A stretch of 64,000 nucleotides of DNA from Microbulbifer sp. HZ11 (lineage in GTDB: Bacteria; Pseudomonadota; Gammaproteobacteria; Pseudomonadales; Cellvibrionaceae), in contig NZ_JELR01000001.1 in the NCBI RefSeq assembly GCF_000708675.1, positions 1,054,001-1,118,000 of the forward strand. Reading direction: 5' to 3'. Shown piece after piece: positions 54,508-63,241 of this stretch. Made by a program: the position numbers and the translations under genes. Position 1 is the stretch's first letter. Each line of letters starts with the position of its first letter. The notes beneath the pieces were generated by a model, which did not search any database, was not told where the DNA came from, and saw only the letters and a list, made by a program, of their open reading frames with translations.

Positions 54508-54536
54508 ATTCTATGGACGGGCCGGGGGGCTGTCAA
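54508..54536 (-). promoter_or_regulatory. Strong sigma70 promoter of the tRNA-Glu/Gly array
   Basis: On the minus strand TTGACA (54531-54536), a 17-base spacer, TAGAAT (54508-54513) and a GC-rich discriminator (GCGC), the form typical of stringently controlled stable-RNA promoters. Confidence 0.85.
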
Positions 54537-54638
54537 CACCCGATTGAAAACTTTTTTACAAATTTTTCCTTTCCATACAGGCACTTACATAACCTGTGCA
54601 CAAAACCCGCAGAAATACCCCGTCAAATTGACCCACTA

Positions 54639-55484
54639 TTACTGCGCCACCTGCACACCTTCAGCCACCCGTCGCTTCAGCTGCCCCATAAAGGTCCGGA
54701 TGGTCTCAGCATTGCTACCCAGGTCACGACTGCCGGTGCGGGATGCTGAGCGCATGTCAACCCGGGTTGAGATGGAAGCTGGGGACGCGTCCATGTTGTT
54801 GGTGCTGTTCTTGTCACTGCCCTTTGCGGCATCGCTCCGCTCACCCTCCGGCCGAATCCGCACCACTACATCCTGGGTGATACCGAGAACCGGCGTTCGC
54901 ACCACGGCTTCCAGCGTTCCTTTCCCGGGCTGAACCGCAATGATGCGCCACCCCAAGTCCCGGGCGATCACTTCGGCCTGCGCAATGACCTCCGCGGGCT
55001 TCGCAGTCAAAACCAGTGGTTTGATATCCCCATACGCGGGTGTTTTCTGCTGAATCGCAGCGGCTACATTTCCCGGATAGTCAGGGCTGTGATCCCCCTC
55101 TTTGCGCAGAGACAACAGCAGGTCAAACTGGGGCGGGTCTTTGAGGTCGGTAGAGATATCGTACAACGCGGGGGTGCTGAGGTTCTGCTGGCCCACCAGC
55201 AGCAAAGGCAGGGCTACGGGTATCACCCCCATCAACATGGCCCAGAGCGCCGCCGATCTCGCCTCTGTGTGGCGCCGAACCATGCCCCAGAGGAATACCA
55301 GCATGGACAACAGCGCCAGCCCGACCATGCCAAGCCCGAGGGCAGCAAACACGGTAAATGACGAATCCAGATGCAGCAGGCCCACCCGCACGGCGACGAC
55401 CGTAAGCGCTATGAGGGTCAATAGCAGCCACTGGCAGCGGTACAGCCAGCGGCTCCAGTGCCGCGGACGACCGGATCGCAGCAT
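54639..55484 (-). CDS. DUF1499 domain membrane protein
   Basis: 281 residues: three hydrophobic helices in the first 115 residues, then a DUF1499 domain (about 120-280) recognised by ALYDISTDLKDPPQFD, PDYPGNVAAAIQQKTPAYGDI and the ending SRDLGSNAETIRTFM. The function of DUF1499 is not known. A Ser/Asn/Asp-rich insert (about 220-243, GSDKNSTNNMDASPAS) interrupts the domain and is probably a surface loop. Confidence 0.88.
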   Translation of the reverse strand: MLRSGRPRHWSRWLYRCQWLLLTLIALTVVAVRVGLLHLDSSFTVFAALGLGMVGLALLSMLVFLWGMVRRHTEARSAALWAMLMGVIPVALPLLLVGQQNLSTPALYDISTDLKDPPQFDLLLSLRKEGDHSPDYPGNVAAAIQQKTPAYGDIKPLVLTAKPAEVIAQAEVIARDLGWRIIAVQPGKGTLEAVVRTPVLGITQDVVVRIRPEGERSDAAKGSDKNSTNNMDASPASISTRVDMRSASRTGSRDLGSNAETIRTFMGQLKRRVAEGVQVAQ

Positions 55485-55517
55485 GTTGAAACTCCCCTTC
55501 AGGCCCCGGCAAGCCCG

Positions 55518-55919
55518 CTATTCGGGTTTCTCATCCGGGTTCAGTTTTACCGACAGTGAATTAACACAATAGCGCAAGCCGGTCTCGGTCGGGCCATCAG
55601 GGAAAACGTGCCCGAGATGACAGCCGCAATTGGCGCAGACGATTTCCGTGCGCTGCATGCCAAGACTGTTGTCCACCCGCTCTTCCACCACCCCCTGCTC
55701 CGCCTCAGCATCAAAACTGGGCCAGCCGCAACCGGCGTCAAACTTGGATTCCGCATTGAACAGCAGCTTGCCGCAACAACGGCACAGGTACTTGCCATCC
55801 TCGAAGGTATCCCAATACTCACCGCTGAATGGACGCTCGGTCCCGGCTTCCCGGCAAACGTGAAATTCTTCCGGTGTCAGGCGTTCGCGCCAGTAGTTAT
55901 CGTCTTTTTCTTTTGCCAT
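55518..55919 (-). CDS. msrB: Peptide-methionine (R)-S-oxide reductase MsrB
   Basis: Repairs the R form of methionine sulfoxide in proteins. 133 residues with the full MsrB set: PFSGEYWDTFEDGKYLC, zinc-binding pairs CRCC and CANCGCHLG, GCGWPSFD, and the catalytic Cys in GLRYCVNSLSVKL. It starts at 55919 after GGAG. The spacing (33 bases) suggests cotranscription with the downstream DUF1499 gene. Confidence 0.95.
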   Translation of the reverse strand: MAKEKDDNYWRERLTPEEFHVCREAGTERPFSGEYWDTFEDGKYLCRCCGKLLFNAESKFDAGCGWPSFDAEAEQGVVEERVDNSLGMQRTEIVCANCGCHLGHVFPDGPTETGLRYCVNSLSVKLNPDEKPE

Positions 55920-56181
55920 ACTGTGACTCCTTTTTTGCCTGATAAGTCAGTATCCAGCGGCATTACCCTGCCCGGCACAACGCTTTGCGGCAGCACCCCA
56001 ATCCCGGTGCCAACCCTTCGTCCGGCCGGTTACCCGCCAAGATGTAGCACAGCCTACTAGGTCCGAGCGTTTGGTAGAAACGATTTTGCCAGCCCGATGC
56101 CCAGCCGGACTTTCCGGTACCCGTGCTGTCGGAATGACGGAAATAAACCCTTAGCAACAAGCTCATACAAAGAACGCAGCA

Positions 56182-57396
56182 ATGAAGGATATTCACAAGT
56201 CGGAAAAACTCCACGGGGTCTGTTACGAAATTCGCGGACCGGTGATGGAGCAGGCAACGCGCCTGGAAGAAGAAGGCCACCGGATCATGAAGCTGAACAT
56301 CGGCAACCCGGCGCCCTTCGGCTTTGACGCGCCTGATGAAATCCTTCAGGACGTGATCTACAACCTGTCTCAGGCACAGGGCTATGTGGAGTCCAAGGGC
56401 CTGTTCGCGGCGCGCAAGGCCATCATGCACGAGTGCCAGGTACTCGGGGTGCCCAATGTGGATATCGACGATATCTACCTGGGCAACGGAGTGTCCGAGC
56501 TGATTTCCATGTCCACTCAGGCGCTGTTGAACAACGGCGACGAAATGCTGTTACCGATGCCCAATTACCCTCTGTGGATGGCCGCCACCAATCTCACCGG
56601 TGCTAAGGCGGTATTGTATCGCTGCGACGAGCAGGCCGACTGGCTGCCGGATATCGACGATATCAAATCGAAGATTACCCCGCGCACCCGCGGAATTGTG
56701 GTCATTAATCCCAATAATCCCACTGGTGCCGTCTACCCCCGCGAACTGCTGGAGCAGATTGTGGAAGTCGCGCGTCAGCACAACCTGGTGATTTTTGCCG
56801 ACGAGATTTACAGCAAGATACTGTACGACGACGCTGAGTTTATTCCCATGGGCTCACTGGCCGAAGACGTGCTCTGCCTCAGCTTTAACGGTCTGTCCAA
56901 GTCTTACCGCCTGGCCGGATTCCGCTCCGGCTGGATGATCGTGAGTGGCGCCAAGCACCGGGCCAAAGGCTTTATTGAGGGCATGGATATACTCTCGTCC
57001 ATGCGCCTGTGTGGCAATGTGCCAGCCATGTTCGCGGTGCAGACGGCGCTCGGCGGCTATCAGAGCATCAACGACCTGGTGTTACCCGGCGGCCGCCTGC
57101 GCAAACAGCGCGACCTCGCCTGGCGCATGTTGAACGACATCCCCGGGGTGAGCTGTGTGAAACCCAGGGGTGCGATTTACATGTTCCCCAAGATCGACCT
57201 GGACCGCCACAAGATAGAAAATGATGAACGTTTCGTGCTCGACTTCCTGCGTCAGGAAAAAATCCTGCTGGTACAGGGTAGCGCCTTCCATTGGGACGCA
57301 CCGGATCACCTGCGGATTGTATTCCTGCCCCGCGCGGACGACCTGACCCATGCGGTGAGTCGACTGGGGCATTTCCTCGAGCGCTACTCAAGCTAA
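56182..57396 (+). CDS. alaA: Alanine aminotransferase AlaA
   Basis: PLP-dependent class I/II aminotransferase making alanine from pyruvate and glutamate. 404 residues, as in E. coli AlaA; the N-terminus KSEKLHGVCYEIRGPVMEQA is diagnostic. PLP contacts: NPNNPTGAVY, FADEIYSKILYD and the Schiff-base lysine in FNGLSKSYRLAGFRSGW. The C-terminal VQGSAFHWDAPDHLRIVFLP carries the substrate Arg. Ribosome site is weak. A small conserved-looking gene follows after 19 bases. Confidence 0.96.
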   Translation: MKDIHKSEKLHGVCYEIRGPVMEQATRLEEEGHRIMKLNIGNPAPFGFDAPDEILQDVIYNLSQAQGYVESKGLFAARKAIMHECQVLGVPNVDIDDIYLGNGVSELISMSTQALLNNGDEMLLPMPNYPLWMAATNLTGAKAVLYRCDEQADWLPDIDDIKSKITPRTRGIVVINPNNPTGAVYPRELLEQIVEVARQHNLVIFADEIYSKILYDDAEFIPMGSLAEDVLCLSFNGLSKSYRLAGFRSGWMIVSGAKHRAKGFIEGMDILSSMRLCGNVPAMFAVQTALGGYQSINDLVLPGGRLRKQRDLAWRMLNDIPGVSCVKPRGAIYMFPKIDLDRHKIENDERFVLDFLRQEKILLVQGSAFHWDAPDHLRIVFLPRADDLTHAVSRLGHFLERYSS

Positions 57397-57415
57397 CAGA
57401 CCGTACACGGGAAAT

Positions 57416-57805
57416 ATGCTGGACGATCTACACATCCACGACTTTTACCGCGACGCGGGGAGAATACTGCTGGCGCTATTCCAGCAGTTTCCCGCACCGG
57501 CCACCATCTATGTGGAAGATATCGCCGGGCCGGATACGCCGGACGAATTCGGCCTGCACTCACCCCGCCACCTGGCCTGCCTCGGCGCCATGACCTGGTT
57601 GAAGGAATGCGGTTATATCAGCTTCACCCAGCTGGTGCGCCAGGAAGCAATTGAGGACGCCACCCTGTCCCACCGCAGTTTTCTACTGCTCGTGAGCCGG
57701 GGGGATGATGGAATGAGTAACGCGGAGAAACTGGACCAGGTGGTGCGCAGTGGGTCTTCTCCCCAGCTGGAAGGGCTGATAGTGGAGCTGATGCGCTCGC
57801 TCTAA
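57416..57805 (+). CDS. Hypothetical protein downstream of alaA
   Basis: 129 residues, no signal peptide or membrane helix. Acidic; N-terminus LDDLHIHDFYRDAGRILLALFQQFP, then TPDEFGLHSPRHLACLGAMTWLKECGYI and a C-terminal helix. The middle part reads like a winged-helix-type fold, but I cannot name a family. Close spacing with alaA suggests cotranscription. I do not assign a function. Confidence 0.7.
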   Translation: MLDDLHIHDFYRDAGRILLALFQQFPAPATIYVEDIAGPDTPDEFGLHSPRHLACLGAMTWLKECGYISFTQLVRQEAIEDATLSHRSFLLLVSRGDDGMSNAEKLDQVVRSGSSPQLEGLIVELMRSL

Positions 57806-57828
57806 CGCTCTGTACCTTTTCTAAACCT

Positions 57829-57903
57829 GTAGGGTGGATAACCGAAGGGCATCCACCAAAATCCCACCGCAGTTGGTGGATGCGCTGCGCTTATCCACCC
57901 TAC
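57829..57903. repeat. 75-bp palindromic intergenic repeat
   Basis: GTAGGGTGGATAA (57829-57841) pairs exactly with TTATCCACCCTAC (57891-57903), and an inner arm GCATCCACCAA pairs with TTGGTGGATGC. The same GTAGGGTGGATAAGCG...CATCCACC unit occurs as a dispersed repeat in many proteobacteria (from memory). It lies between two converging genes and could fold into a terminator-like structure for both. Confidence 0.85.
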
Positions 57904-57911
57904 GGGGTCGA

Positions 57912-58868
57912 TCAACTTCTTTTGAATTTCACGTGCAGCATTTTCAGCGCTGCATCAGGATCGCTATCGGGAAAATCCGGATTTTGCGGCAAGCGAGCCA
58001 CCACGGAGTAACCCGGGTTCGCTGCCTCGATCAGCCCTCTAAAAAAGTGCTCGCTGTGGGCGGGTGAATTCAGCACCAGCAGTAAATCCGCTTCATCGGC
58101 GAGACAAGCCGGCAACTTCTCCAGCAGCTTCGCATAATTGATATCTACCTCAAATGCGCCCCGCTGTCGTGTCGGTGGATCTACCACCGCCAGCTGGAAA
58201 GGGCCACTGCGGTCGTAGCGTTTAAAATCTCGCACGGCATCCCGGGCAACAAAGCGAATCCCCTTCATCGGCAACTGGTTGAACTGATGGTTCGCCTGTC
58301 CGCGTTTCAATACGCCCTTGTTCAGGTCGATATTGAGAATCTCCAGGTCGCCGGCTGCGCGCGCCACGACCGAAAACGCACAGGTAAACGAGAACAAGTT
58401 CAGCAGCTTCAGGTTTTCTACCTTGCCGGCTTTTTCCTGCACCTGTTGCTCCAGCCACTGGCGCCCGGGTTCGATATCCAGAAAAAAGCCCACATTCTGG
58501 CGATCAAAAGTCAGCGGGAATTTCAGATCACCTCGATGCGCTACCGGTGCTTCCACGGGCTCCCCGCAGTGCCACTCAATCGGGGACCTGCGCAAGTAGC
58601 GCCGCTGCACTGCCACCCCGGAGTACCCGACTGGTTGCGCCAGCGACCACAAGGCCTCGACCAGCGCGTCCTCCCCTTCGTACTCCTCGAACAGGGTCAC
58701 GAGCATCGCCGGGTGATAGCTGTCCACGCAGACCCGGTCCAGGCCGGGAAAACAGTGGCCGCGGCCATGAAAGAGTCGGCGGCTGTCTGGGGTATCCCCC
58801 ACAGCGGGGTCAGTCAATTTACTGCGCACTTCCTGCAGCAGGGGTTCCCAATTCAAGGTGTCAATCAC
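57912..58868 (-). CDS. Class I SAM-dependent methyltransferase (RlmI/RlmK-like)
   Basis: 318 residues, COG1092-type methyltransferase. An N-terminal substrate part with FDRQNVGFFLDIEPGRQW precedes a Rossmann domain: SAM-binding LLNLFSFTCAFSVVA (about 155-170), acidic ILNIDLNKGVLKRGQANH, and catalytic VVDPPTRQRGAFEV. Enzymes of this group methylate 23S rRNA cytosines or guanines; the exact target here is not determined. It overlaps the upstream NAD-kinase-like gene by 8 bases. Confidence 0.82.
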   Translation of the reverse strand: MIDTLNWEPLLQEVRSKLTDPAVGDTPDSRRLFHGRGHCFPGLDRVCVDSYHPAMLVTLFEEYEGEDALVEALWSLAQPVGYSGVAVQRRYLRRSPIEWHCGEPVEAPVAHRGDLKFPLTFDRQNVGFFLDIEPGRQWLEQQVQEKAGKVENLKLLNLFSFTCAFSVVARAAGDLEILNIDLNKGVLKRGQANHQFNQLPMKGIRFVARDAVRDFKRYDRSGPFQLAVVDPPTRQRGAFEVDINYAKLLEKLPACLADEADLLLVLNSPAHSEHFFRGLIEAANPGYSVVARLPQNPDFPDSDPDAALKMLHVKFKRS

Positions 58869-60054
58869 TCACGATTGTATTTGCGGGCACTTCACCACTG
58901 CCGTCGCCAGACAGAGGGTAAAGAATTTCGTCGCGGTAGCCGGTCACTACCCGTACAAAGCCACTCCAGGCTTCGTCCAGTTGCGGATCGCCGCTGTCGA
59001 TCAACAGCGGGCGGCCACCCAGTTCGGTAATTTTGGTTTTGGTGGCGATCACCATCAGATTGTCGCGTCCGACGGCCTGCAATACCGATGGATTCAGTTG
59101 CTGGTTGCCGCGGCCAATCAGGTGTCCCTGGCCGCCGATGGCGGTGAGAATAATTTTTACCGGACGTTCACGATCATTCTCACGGTGCCGGGCAATCGCG
59201 TCATTGATCTGCGGTGCGCTCACATCTTTTTCCAGCAGCGCCCCTTGGCACCAGAGATCCACCCCCAGCAAGGTTCCATCACCACCGAGCTCACTCAATA
59301 CAGCAAGGGTGGTGGATCCGGGGCCGAAAACGTAAAGCGTATCAGGGTCCAGCGCGTCTATTTCTTCAACAATTTGTGCGGCGATATCCGCAACCGCCAG
59401 CTCTTCCACCTCGCGCCCGGCATTTTTTACTGCCTGCAGAAAGTGGCCCTCTTCTGGCACCAGCAGGTCTCCGTAGTAGCGGGTACTTACCCTGCCCTCA
59501 CGAAAAGACTTCTCGTCGATATCCCGCACCTCGTGCTGGTGCAGATCCACCAGTTCTCCGGCCATCAACCGGCGCAACACCTCACCGCCGGCACGGGGCG
59601 AAATGGCAAAACAGGCGGAGTGCATTTTGACACCGGCGGGAATACCCAGCACCGGGAAGGCATCGCCGAGGGCGTTGACCAAATTGCGCGCGGTGCCGTC
59701 GCCACCGGCGAAGACGATCAGGTCGGCACCGGCCGCGCGAATGGCCTTCGCGGCCCGCTCGGTGTCCTCTGGCGTCGAGCGATCACCTTCTGCCGTACCC
59801 ACCACATCAACATTGAACCCGAGGGAGATCGCAAGCTGCTCCCCCATATCACCGGCGAAGGTGACAATCTGCAAGGCGCTACTGAATGGCTGTAGCGCAG
59901 CGAGTGCAATAGCTGCGCGCTTGTGTGACTCCGGCACAATACCTGCCGCAAGCGCGCGCTCCACGGTGTCGGCTCCGTCGCTACCTTTCAGCCCTGCGGG
60001 GCCACCGACACCGGCCCAGGGGTTGATGATGAGTCCGAGTTTTTTCAGTTTCAC
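58861..60054 (-). CDS. ATP-NAD kinase-like protein (COG3199 family)
   Basis: 397-residue protein of the NAD kinase/diacylglycerol kinase-like superfamily. Features: LGLIINPWAGVGGPAGLKGSD at the N-terminus, the GGDG motif in IVFAGGDGTARNLVNAL, GIPAGVKMHSACFA, and FGPGSTTLAVLSELG. Members are annotated as ATP-NAD kinases, but their biochemical role is less settled than that of NadK. Its ATG overlaps the pdxB stop as ATGA and its end overlaps the methyltransferase start, a tightly packed unit. Confidence 0.85.
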   Translation of the reverse strand: MKLKKLGLIINPWAGVGGPAGLKGSDGADTVERALAAGIVPESHKRAAIALAALQPFSSALQIVTFAGDMGEQLAISLGFNVDVVGTAEGDRSTPEDTERAAKAIRAAGADLIVFAGGDGTARNLVNALGDAFPVLGIPAGVKMHSACFAISPRAGGEVLRRLMAGELVDLHQHEVRDIDEKSFREGRVSTRYYGDLLVPEEGHFLQAVKNAGREVEELAVADIAAQIVEEIDALDPDTLYVFGPGSTTLAVLSELGGDGTLLGVDLWCQGALLEKDVSAPQINDAIARHRENDRERPVKIILTAIGGQGHLIGRGNQQLNPSVLQAVGRDNLMVIATKTKITELGGRPLLIDSGDPQLDEAWSGFVRVVTGYRDEILYPLSGDGSGEVPANTIVSD

Positions 60055-61193
60055 TTGAGCCCCAGGATGGCCAGTTGATTGCGGGTGGCATCGTCCAGAT
60101 TGGGCGCTTGCGCCAGCTGGTAGTGGGAGAACTCCAGACGCTTCGGGTATTGCTTACGCAGGTGATCAAATGCAACTTTCATCGGTTCACCATCTGCTTC
60201 AGATTCCTTTGCAGCAGCACGCAGGTGGGCATCGTCTTCCCGTGGGTCATACATGGCCAGCAGCAGCTCGCGGATGGCGGCAAATCCCGATTGTTCCGTA
60301 ACCAACGCCACGGCATCCGCTTGCGACGACTCAGCGGCAACCTCACCCGGCAAACCCAGGGCGCGGTCGAGCGCCTCGCGCACCATACGTGTGCCGGCCA
60401 GTTTTCCGTCGTGACTGTAACCCGCGATATGTGGGCTACCGAGATCCACCAAGTGCAGCAGATTCAGGTCTATGTCCGGCTCGTTTTCCCATACATCCAG
60501 AACCGTCGTGAATTTTTGCTCACGCTCGCACAGGGCCAGCAAGGCTTCGTTGTCGACGACGGCGCCGCGCCCCGCACTCATCAGCACGGCGCCGGGACGG
60601 ATACATTCCAGAGCGCGACCATCCAGCATATGCAGGCTGGGATGCGGCCCATTTTTCACCAGCGGTGCGTGCTGACAGATCACATCCTGTTGCAGCACGA
60701 TATCGAGACTGACGCTATCCGGGTTGTCGGTTTTCCAAGGGTCGTAAATTTTGCAGGGAATACCCAGTGCACGCAGCTTGCGCTGCAGGGTACCGCCAAC
60801 ATTGCCGCAGCCGATAATACCGAAGCTACGCTCGCGCCAGTCGATATTCAACGCCGCCAAGGCGCAAAATACATATTCCACAACGGAGTTGGCGTTGCAG
60901 CCGGGCGCCGCGCTCCAGGCGATGTCCCGCGCCTCCAGCCACGGGATGTCCAAATGGTCGGTGCCGATGGTACAGCTACCCACAAAGCGCACAGGCGTAT
61001 TCGCAAGCAGCGCTTCATTCACTTCCGTCACAGATCGCACCAGTAACACATCGGCACCCATCAGCTGCTCCCGGCTTACTGTTCGTCCGGGAACGCGGGT
61101 GATGGTACCCAGCCCTCCAAACCACTGATCCAGACCGGGAATATTTTCGTCAGCGACTATGTTGAGGCGCGGTGTTTTTTGTGAACTCATCAT
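60051..61193 (-). CDS. pdxB: Erythronate-4-phosphate dehydrogenase PdxB
   Basis: Second step of the DXP-dependent pyridoxal phosphate pathway. 380 residues of the D-2-hydroxyacid dehydrogenase fold: IVADENIPGLDQWFG start, GSCTIGTDHLD, Rossmann GIIGCGNVGGTLQRKLRALG, AGRGAVVDNEALL, catalytic Glu in DVWENEPDID and His in LGSPHIAGYSHDGK. The C-terminal PdxB dimerisation domain (about 290-380) is complete. Two ATG codons at 61193 and 61190 are possible. Confidence 0.95.
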   Translation of the reverse strand: MMSSQKTPRLNIVADENIPGLDQWFGGLGTITRVPGRTVSREQLMGADVLLVRSVTEVNEALLANTPVRFVGSCTIGTDHLDIPWLEARDIAWSAAPGCNANSVVEYVFCALAALNIDWRERSFGIIGCGNVGGTLQRKLRALGIPCKIYDPWKTDNPDSVSLDIVLQQDVICQHAPLVKNGPHPSLHMLDGRALECIRPGAVLMSAGRGAVVDNEALLALCEREQKFTTVLDVWENEPDIDLNLLHLVDLGSPHIAGYSHDGKLAGTRMVREALDRALGLPGEVAAESSQADAVALVTEQSGFAAIRELLLAMYDPREDDAHLRAAAKESEADGEPMKVAFDHLRKQYPKRLEFSHYQLAQAPNLDDATRNQLAILGLK

Positions 61194-61230
61194 CTATTGG
61201 GTGAAATCCATTGTGGTGGTAGAGGAGAAC

Positions 61231-62136
61231 TCAAGCGGTTATACCCGCCCGCTCGGCGGACAATGTGCGTATAATTTTTTTCGCCAGCCCGGCGATACCG
61301 AATTCTTCTGCGAGCGCGATAGCGAAGTCAGGGTCAACCCCACCGCCACTTAAATCAGGCACTGTTACGTCCAGTGGTACGTCGTACGCTAACTGGGCCA
61401 ACGCCAAAGACATCACAATCTGCTCGCGGTATTCCGCGATTTTTTCAACAAGCCTGGTTGCACCGCGTATGTTCAGTGTCGCAATTCTGTCCGGGCAGTC
61501 GATCAACTCTGCGACGGAGTCCACACCTCCCAGTAATTGCGCCGCTGTTTTCGGGCCGATGCCGGGTACCCCGGGGATATCGTCGACACTGTCACCAACC
61601 AGGGCCAGGTAATCCGCAATCTGCGACGGGCGTACACCAAACTTGGCAACGATTTCCCCGTCTCCAATATACTGGCCTGCGGCAAAGTCCCACAAAGCAG
61701 CGGCCCCGCGATCCAGTAACTGACCAAGGTCTTTGTCGCGGGTAACGATCAACGGTGCCGCACCCTGCTCCACGCAGATCCGGGTCAGGGTGGCGAGAAT
61801 ATCATCCGCCTCATAGCGGTCACTGGCGAAACTGACAATCCCCAGCGCTTCGGCCATTTCCCGGCAGGCAGCCAGCTGGAAGGCCAGCGCCTCGTCCGGA
61901 AGTACCCGGCTGCATTTGTAATCTGGATAGATCTCGTTGCGAAAGCAGCTGCCCAGGGACTCATCAAACGCACAGGCAATACCATCCGGCCGACTGTCCA
62001 GCAGATCGAGGAGGAAGTTGGTAAACCCGTACACCGCTTCGGTGGTATAGCCTGAGCGGCTTTCCCAGTTTGGCGGCAACGCGAAGTAGTAGCGGAAGAT
62101 ATAGACGGAGGCATCCACCAGGTAGATCTGCTTCAC
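61231..62136 (-). CDS. 5'-3' exonuclease, flap endonuclease type (ExoIX/Xni-like)
   Basis: 301-residue stand-alone enzyme of the polymerase I 5'-nuclease family. Acidic metal ligands: LVDASVYIFR, AFDESLG, YEADDILATL, VTRDKDLGQL and GDSVDDIPGVPGIGPKTA (which also begins the helix-hairpin-helix DNA-binding motif). It is longer than E. coli Xni (about 251) and closer to the Pol I 5' domain in length. Its ATG overlaps the stop of the upstream epmC gene by four bases. Confidence 0.92.
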   Translation of the reverse strand: MKQIYLVDASVYIFRYYFALPPNWESRSGYTTEAVYGFTNFLLDLLDSRPDGIACAFDESLGSCFRNEIYPDYKCSRVLPDEALAFQLAACREMAEALGIVSFASDRYEADDILATLTRICVEQGAAPLIVTRDKDLGQLLDRGAAALWDFAAGQYIGDGEIVAKFGVRPSQIADYLALVGDSVDDIPGVPGIGPKTAAQLLGGVDSVAELIDCPDRIATLNIRGATRLVEKIAEYREQIVMSLALAQLAYDVPLDVTVPDLSGGGVDPDFAIALAEEFGIAGLAKKIIRTLSAERAGITA

Positions 62137-62762
62137 CGGAGGTCCTCCAGCCGGTAGGACCCTGGCTGCAAGGGGTCCGGCTGCCGGAAAGCCGCTGCCA
62201 GGGACTGCGCAAACAGGCGCGCGCGCGCATTCAAACCCACCAAACAGTTGCGCTGCACCTGTTGCCAGATGTCATGCCTGAAGGAATCACTGGGGCCCAG
62301 CCCCGCATCCAGATTATCGGCACTGACCCGGAAGCTCATGCCGCAGGCTCGCGAGAAAATCCACTCCAGGGCCTGGGGCTTGACCTCCACACGCTCGAAT
62401 TCGATCTGCTGCGCTTCACTACGCCCGTCCGGAGCATACCAGTAGCCGTAATCAGGAAGCTGCCGGCGCTGCTCACCGGCCACACACCAGTGAGCGGCCT
62501 CGTGCAAAGCACTGGCGGGATAATCGTAGGAGAACTCGATCCGATGGCACTCCCCCGGGGCCGTCGCCGGACGGTAAAAGGGTTCGGTATGGCCTCCAAC
62601 CAGGCACGTATTCAACGCTTGCGGCGCCGCGAAGCAGTCATTAAATACCCTGACTATCCGTTCAGTCACGGTTGACTCAGGCGTAGGGGGCTCGTCCCTC
62701 TGCACTGGGTCAGAGTGGTACGAAACTTGCCTTTTTGGTAAAGCTGAGGCTGTATCTGGCAA
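62133..62762 (-). CDS. epmC: Elongation factor P hydroxylase EpmC
   Basis: Hydroxylates the beta-lysylated lysine of EF-P. The EpmC/YfcM pattern is clear: VFNDCFAAPQALNTCLVGG, metal-binding LHEAAHWCVAGEQRR, DYGYWYAPDGRS, FERVEVKPQALEWIF and SADNLDAG. The frame opens at a TTG (62762), giving 209 residues with an unrelated 30-residue N-terminus. A GTG at 62669 (178 residues) lines up better with E. coli EpmC. No strong ribosome site supports either, so the start is unsure. Confidence 0.88.
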   Translation of the reverse strand: MPDTASALPKRQVSYHSDPVQRDEPPTPESTVTERIVRVFNDCFAAPQALNTCLVGGHTEPFYRPATAPGECHRIEFSYDYPASALHEAAHWCVAGEQRRQLPDYGYWYAPDGRSEAQQIEFERVEVKPQALEWIFSRACGMSFRVSADNLDAGLGPSDSFRHDIWQQVQRNCLVGLNARARLFAQSLAAAFRQPDPLQPGSYRLEDLR

Positions 62763-62992
62763 AACGTGTGGTCACTGTCGTGTTAAATCACAGGCGGCAC
62801 GCCCGGTTGGCGCGGACTATAGCAGTGCCGACGGGGGGATCAAGGCCGGCGGCCGGGAGCCCCGGCCACCCGAGCTCAAGAGCGGACACCGGGTCCGCAA
62901 CCACAACTTACCCGCTCAGCTAATTAGAGGAGGTACTTAGAGGCAAAGAACCCCATTCCGCTGGTTGTATTTATGCGGAACAGAATATACCT
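62763..62992. other. GC-rich intergenic region upstream of epmC
   Basis: About 230 bases between divergent transcription units. It includes a GC-rich stretch (62805-62880) with several short self-complementary runs (GGCCGGCGGCCGGGAGCCCCGGCC), a GAGGAGG ribosome-like motif at 62928-62934 with no start codon behind it, and AT-rich sequence after 62960. No gene recognised. Confidence 0.4.
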
Positions 62993-63241
62993 TTGAATAT
63001 GGGGATACCGGAAACCTGCTGCTGCTCATTGCCATCCGTTGCGAGCGCTCTGGGTAGTTGTTTTCGGTTGCGGTACCGGCTTCCCAGGGAGGCAAAAAAG
63101 TTGCTCCCGGAGTCTGGATTTGGCGATGGCCGACAGGCCTTCGCACAGTATCTCTACGCCGGTTGCTTCTCAGAAGTACAAGACCTTCCGCCCTACTACC
63201 GGCCCTGCAAGGAGGTGCTCTATGACCGACCACAGTACTAA
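62993..63241 (+). CDS. Possible small protein of unknown function
   Basis: Open frame of 82 codons with no gene opposite it. It is Cys-rich at the start (PETCCCSLPSVAS) and ends FAQYLYAGCFSEVQDLPPYYRPCKEVLYDRPQY. Its 3' end overlaps the start of the next gene by 20 bases and contains that gene's ribosome site. No Shine-Dalgarno is seen before it and no family is recognised. It may be a real coupled gene or chance. Confidence 0.3.
   Translation: MNMGIPETCCCSLPSVASALGSCFRLRYRLPREAKKLLPESGFGDGRQAFAQYLYAGCFSEVQDLPPYYRPCKEVLYDRPQY

Noticed and set aside
54201..54749. Plus-strand frame across the tRNA-Glu/Gly array
   Set aside because: Translation of tRNA genes in reverse; the repeated peptide GIPKGSRTPVTAVKGRCPRP is the tRNA-Glu artefact.
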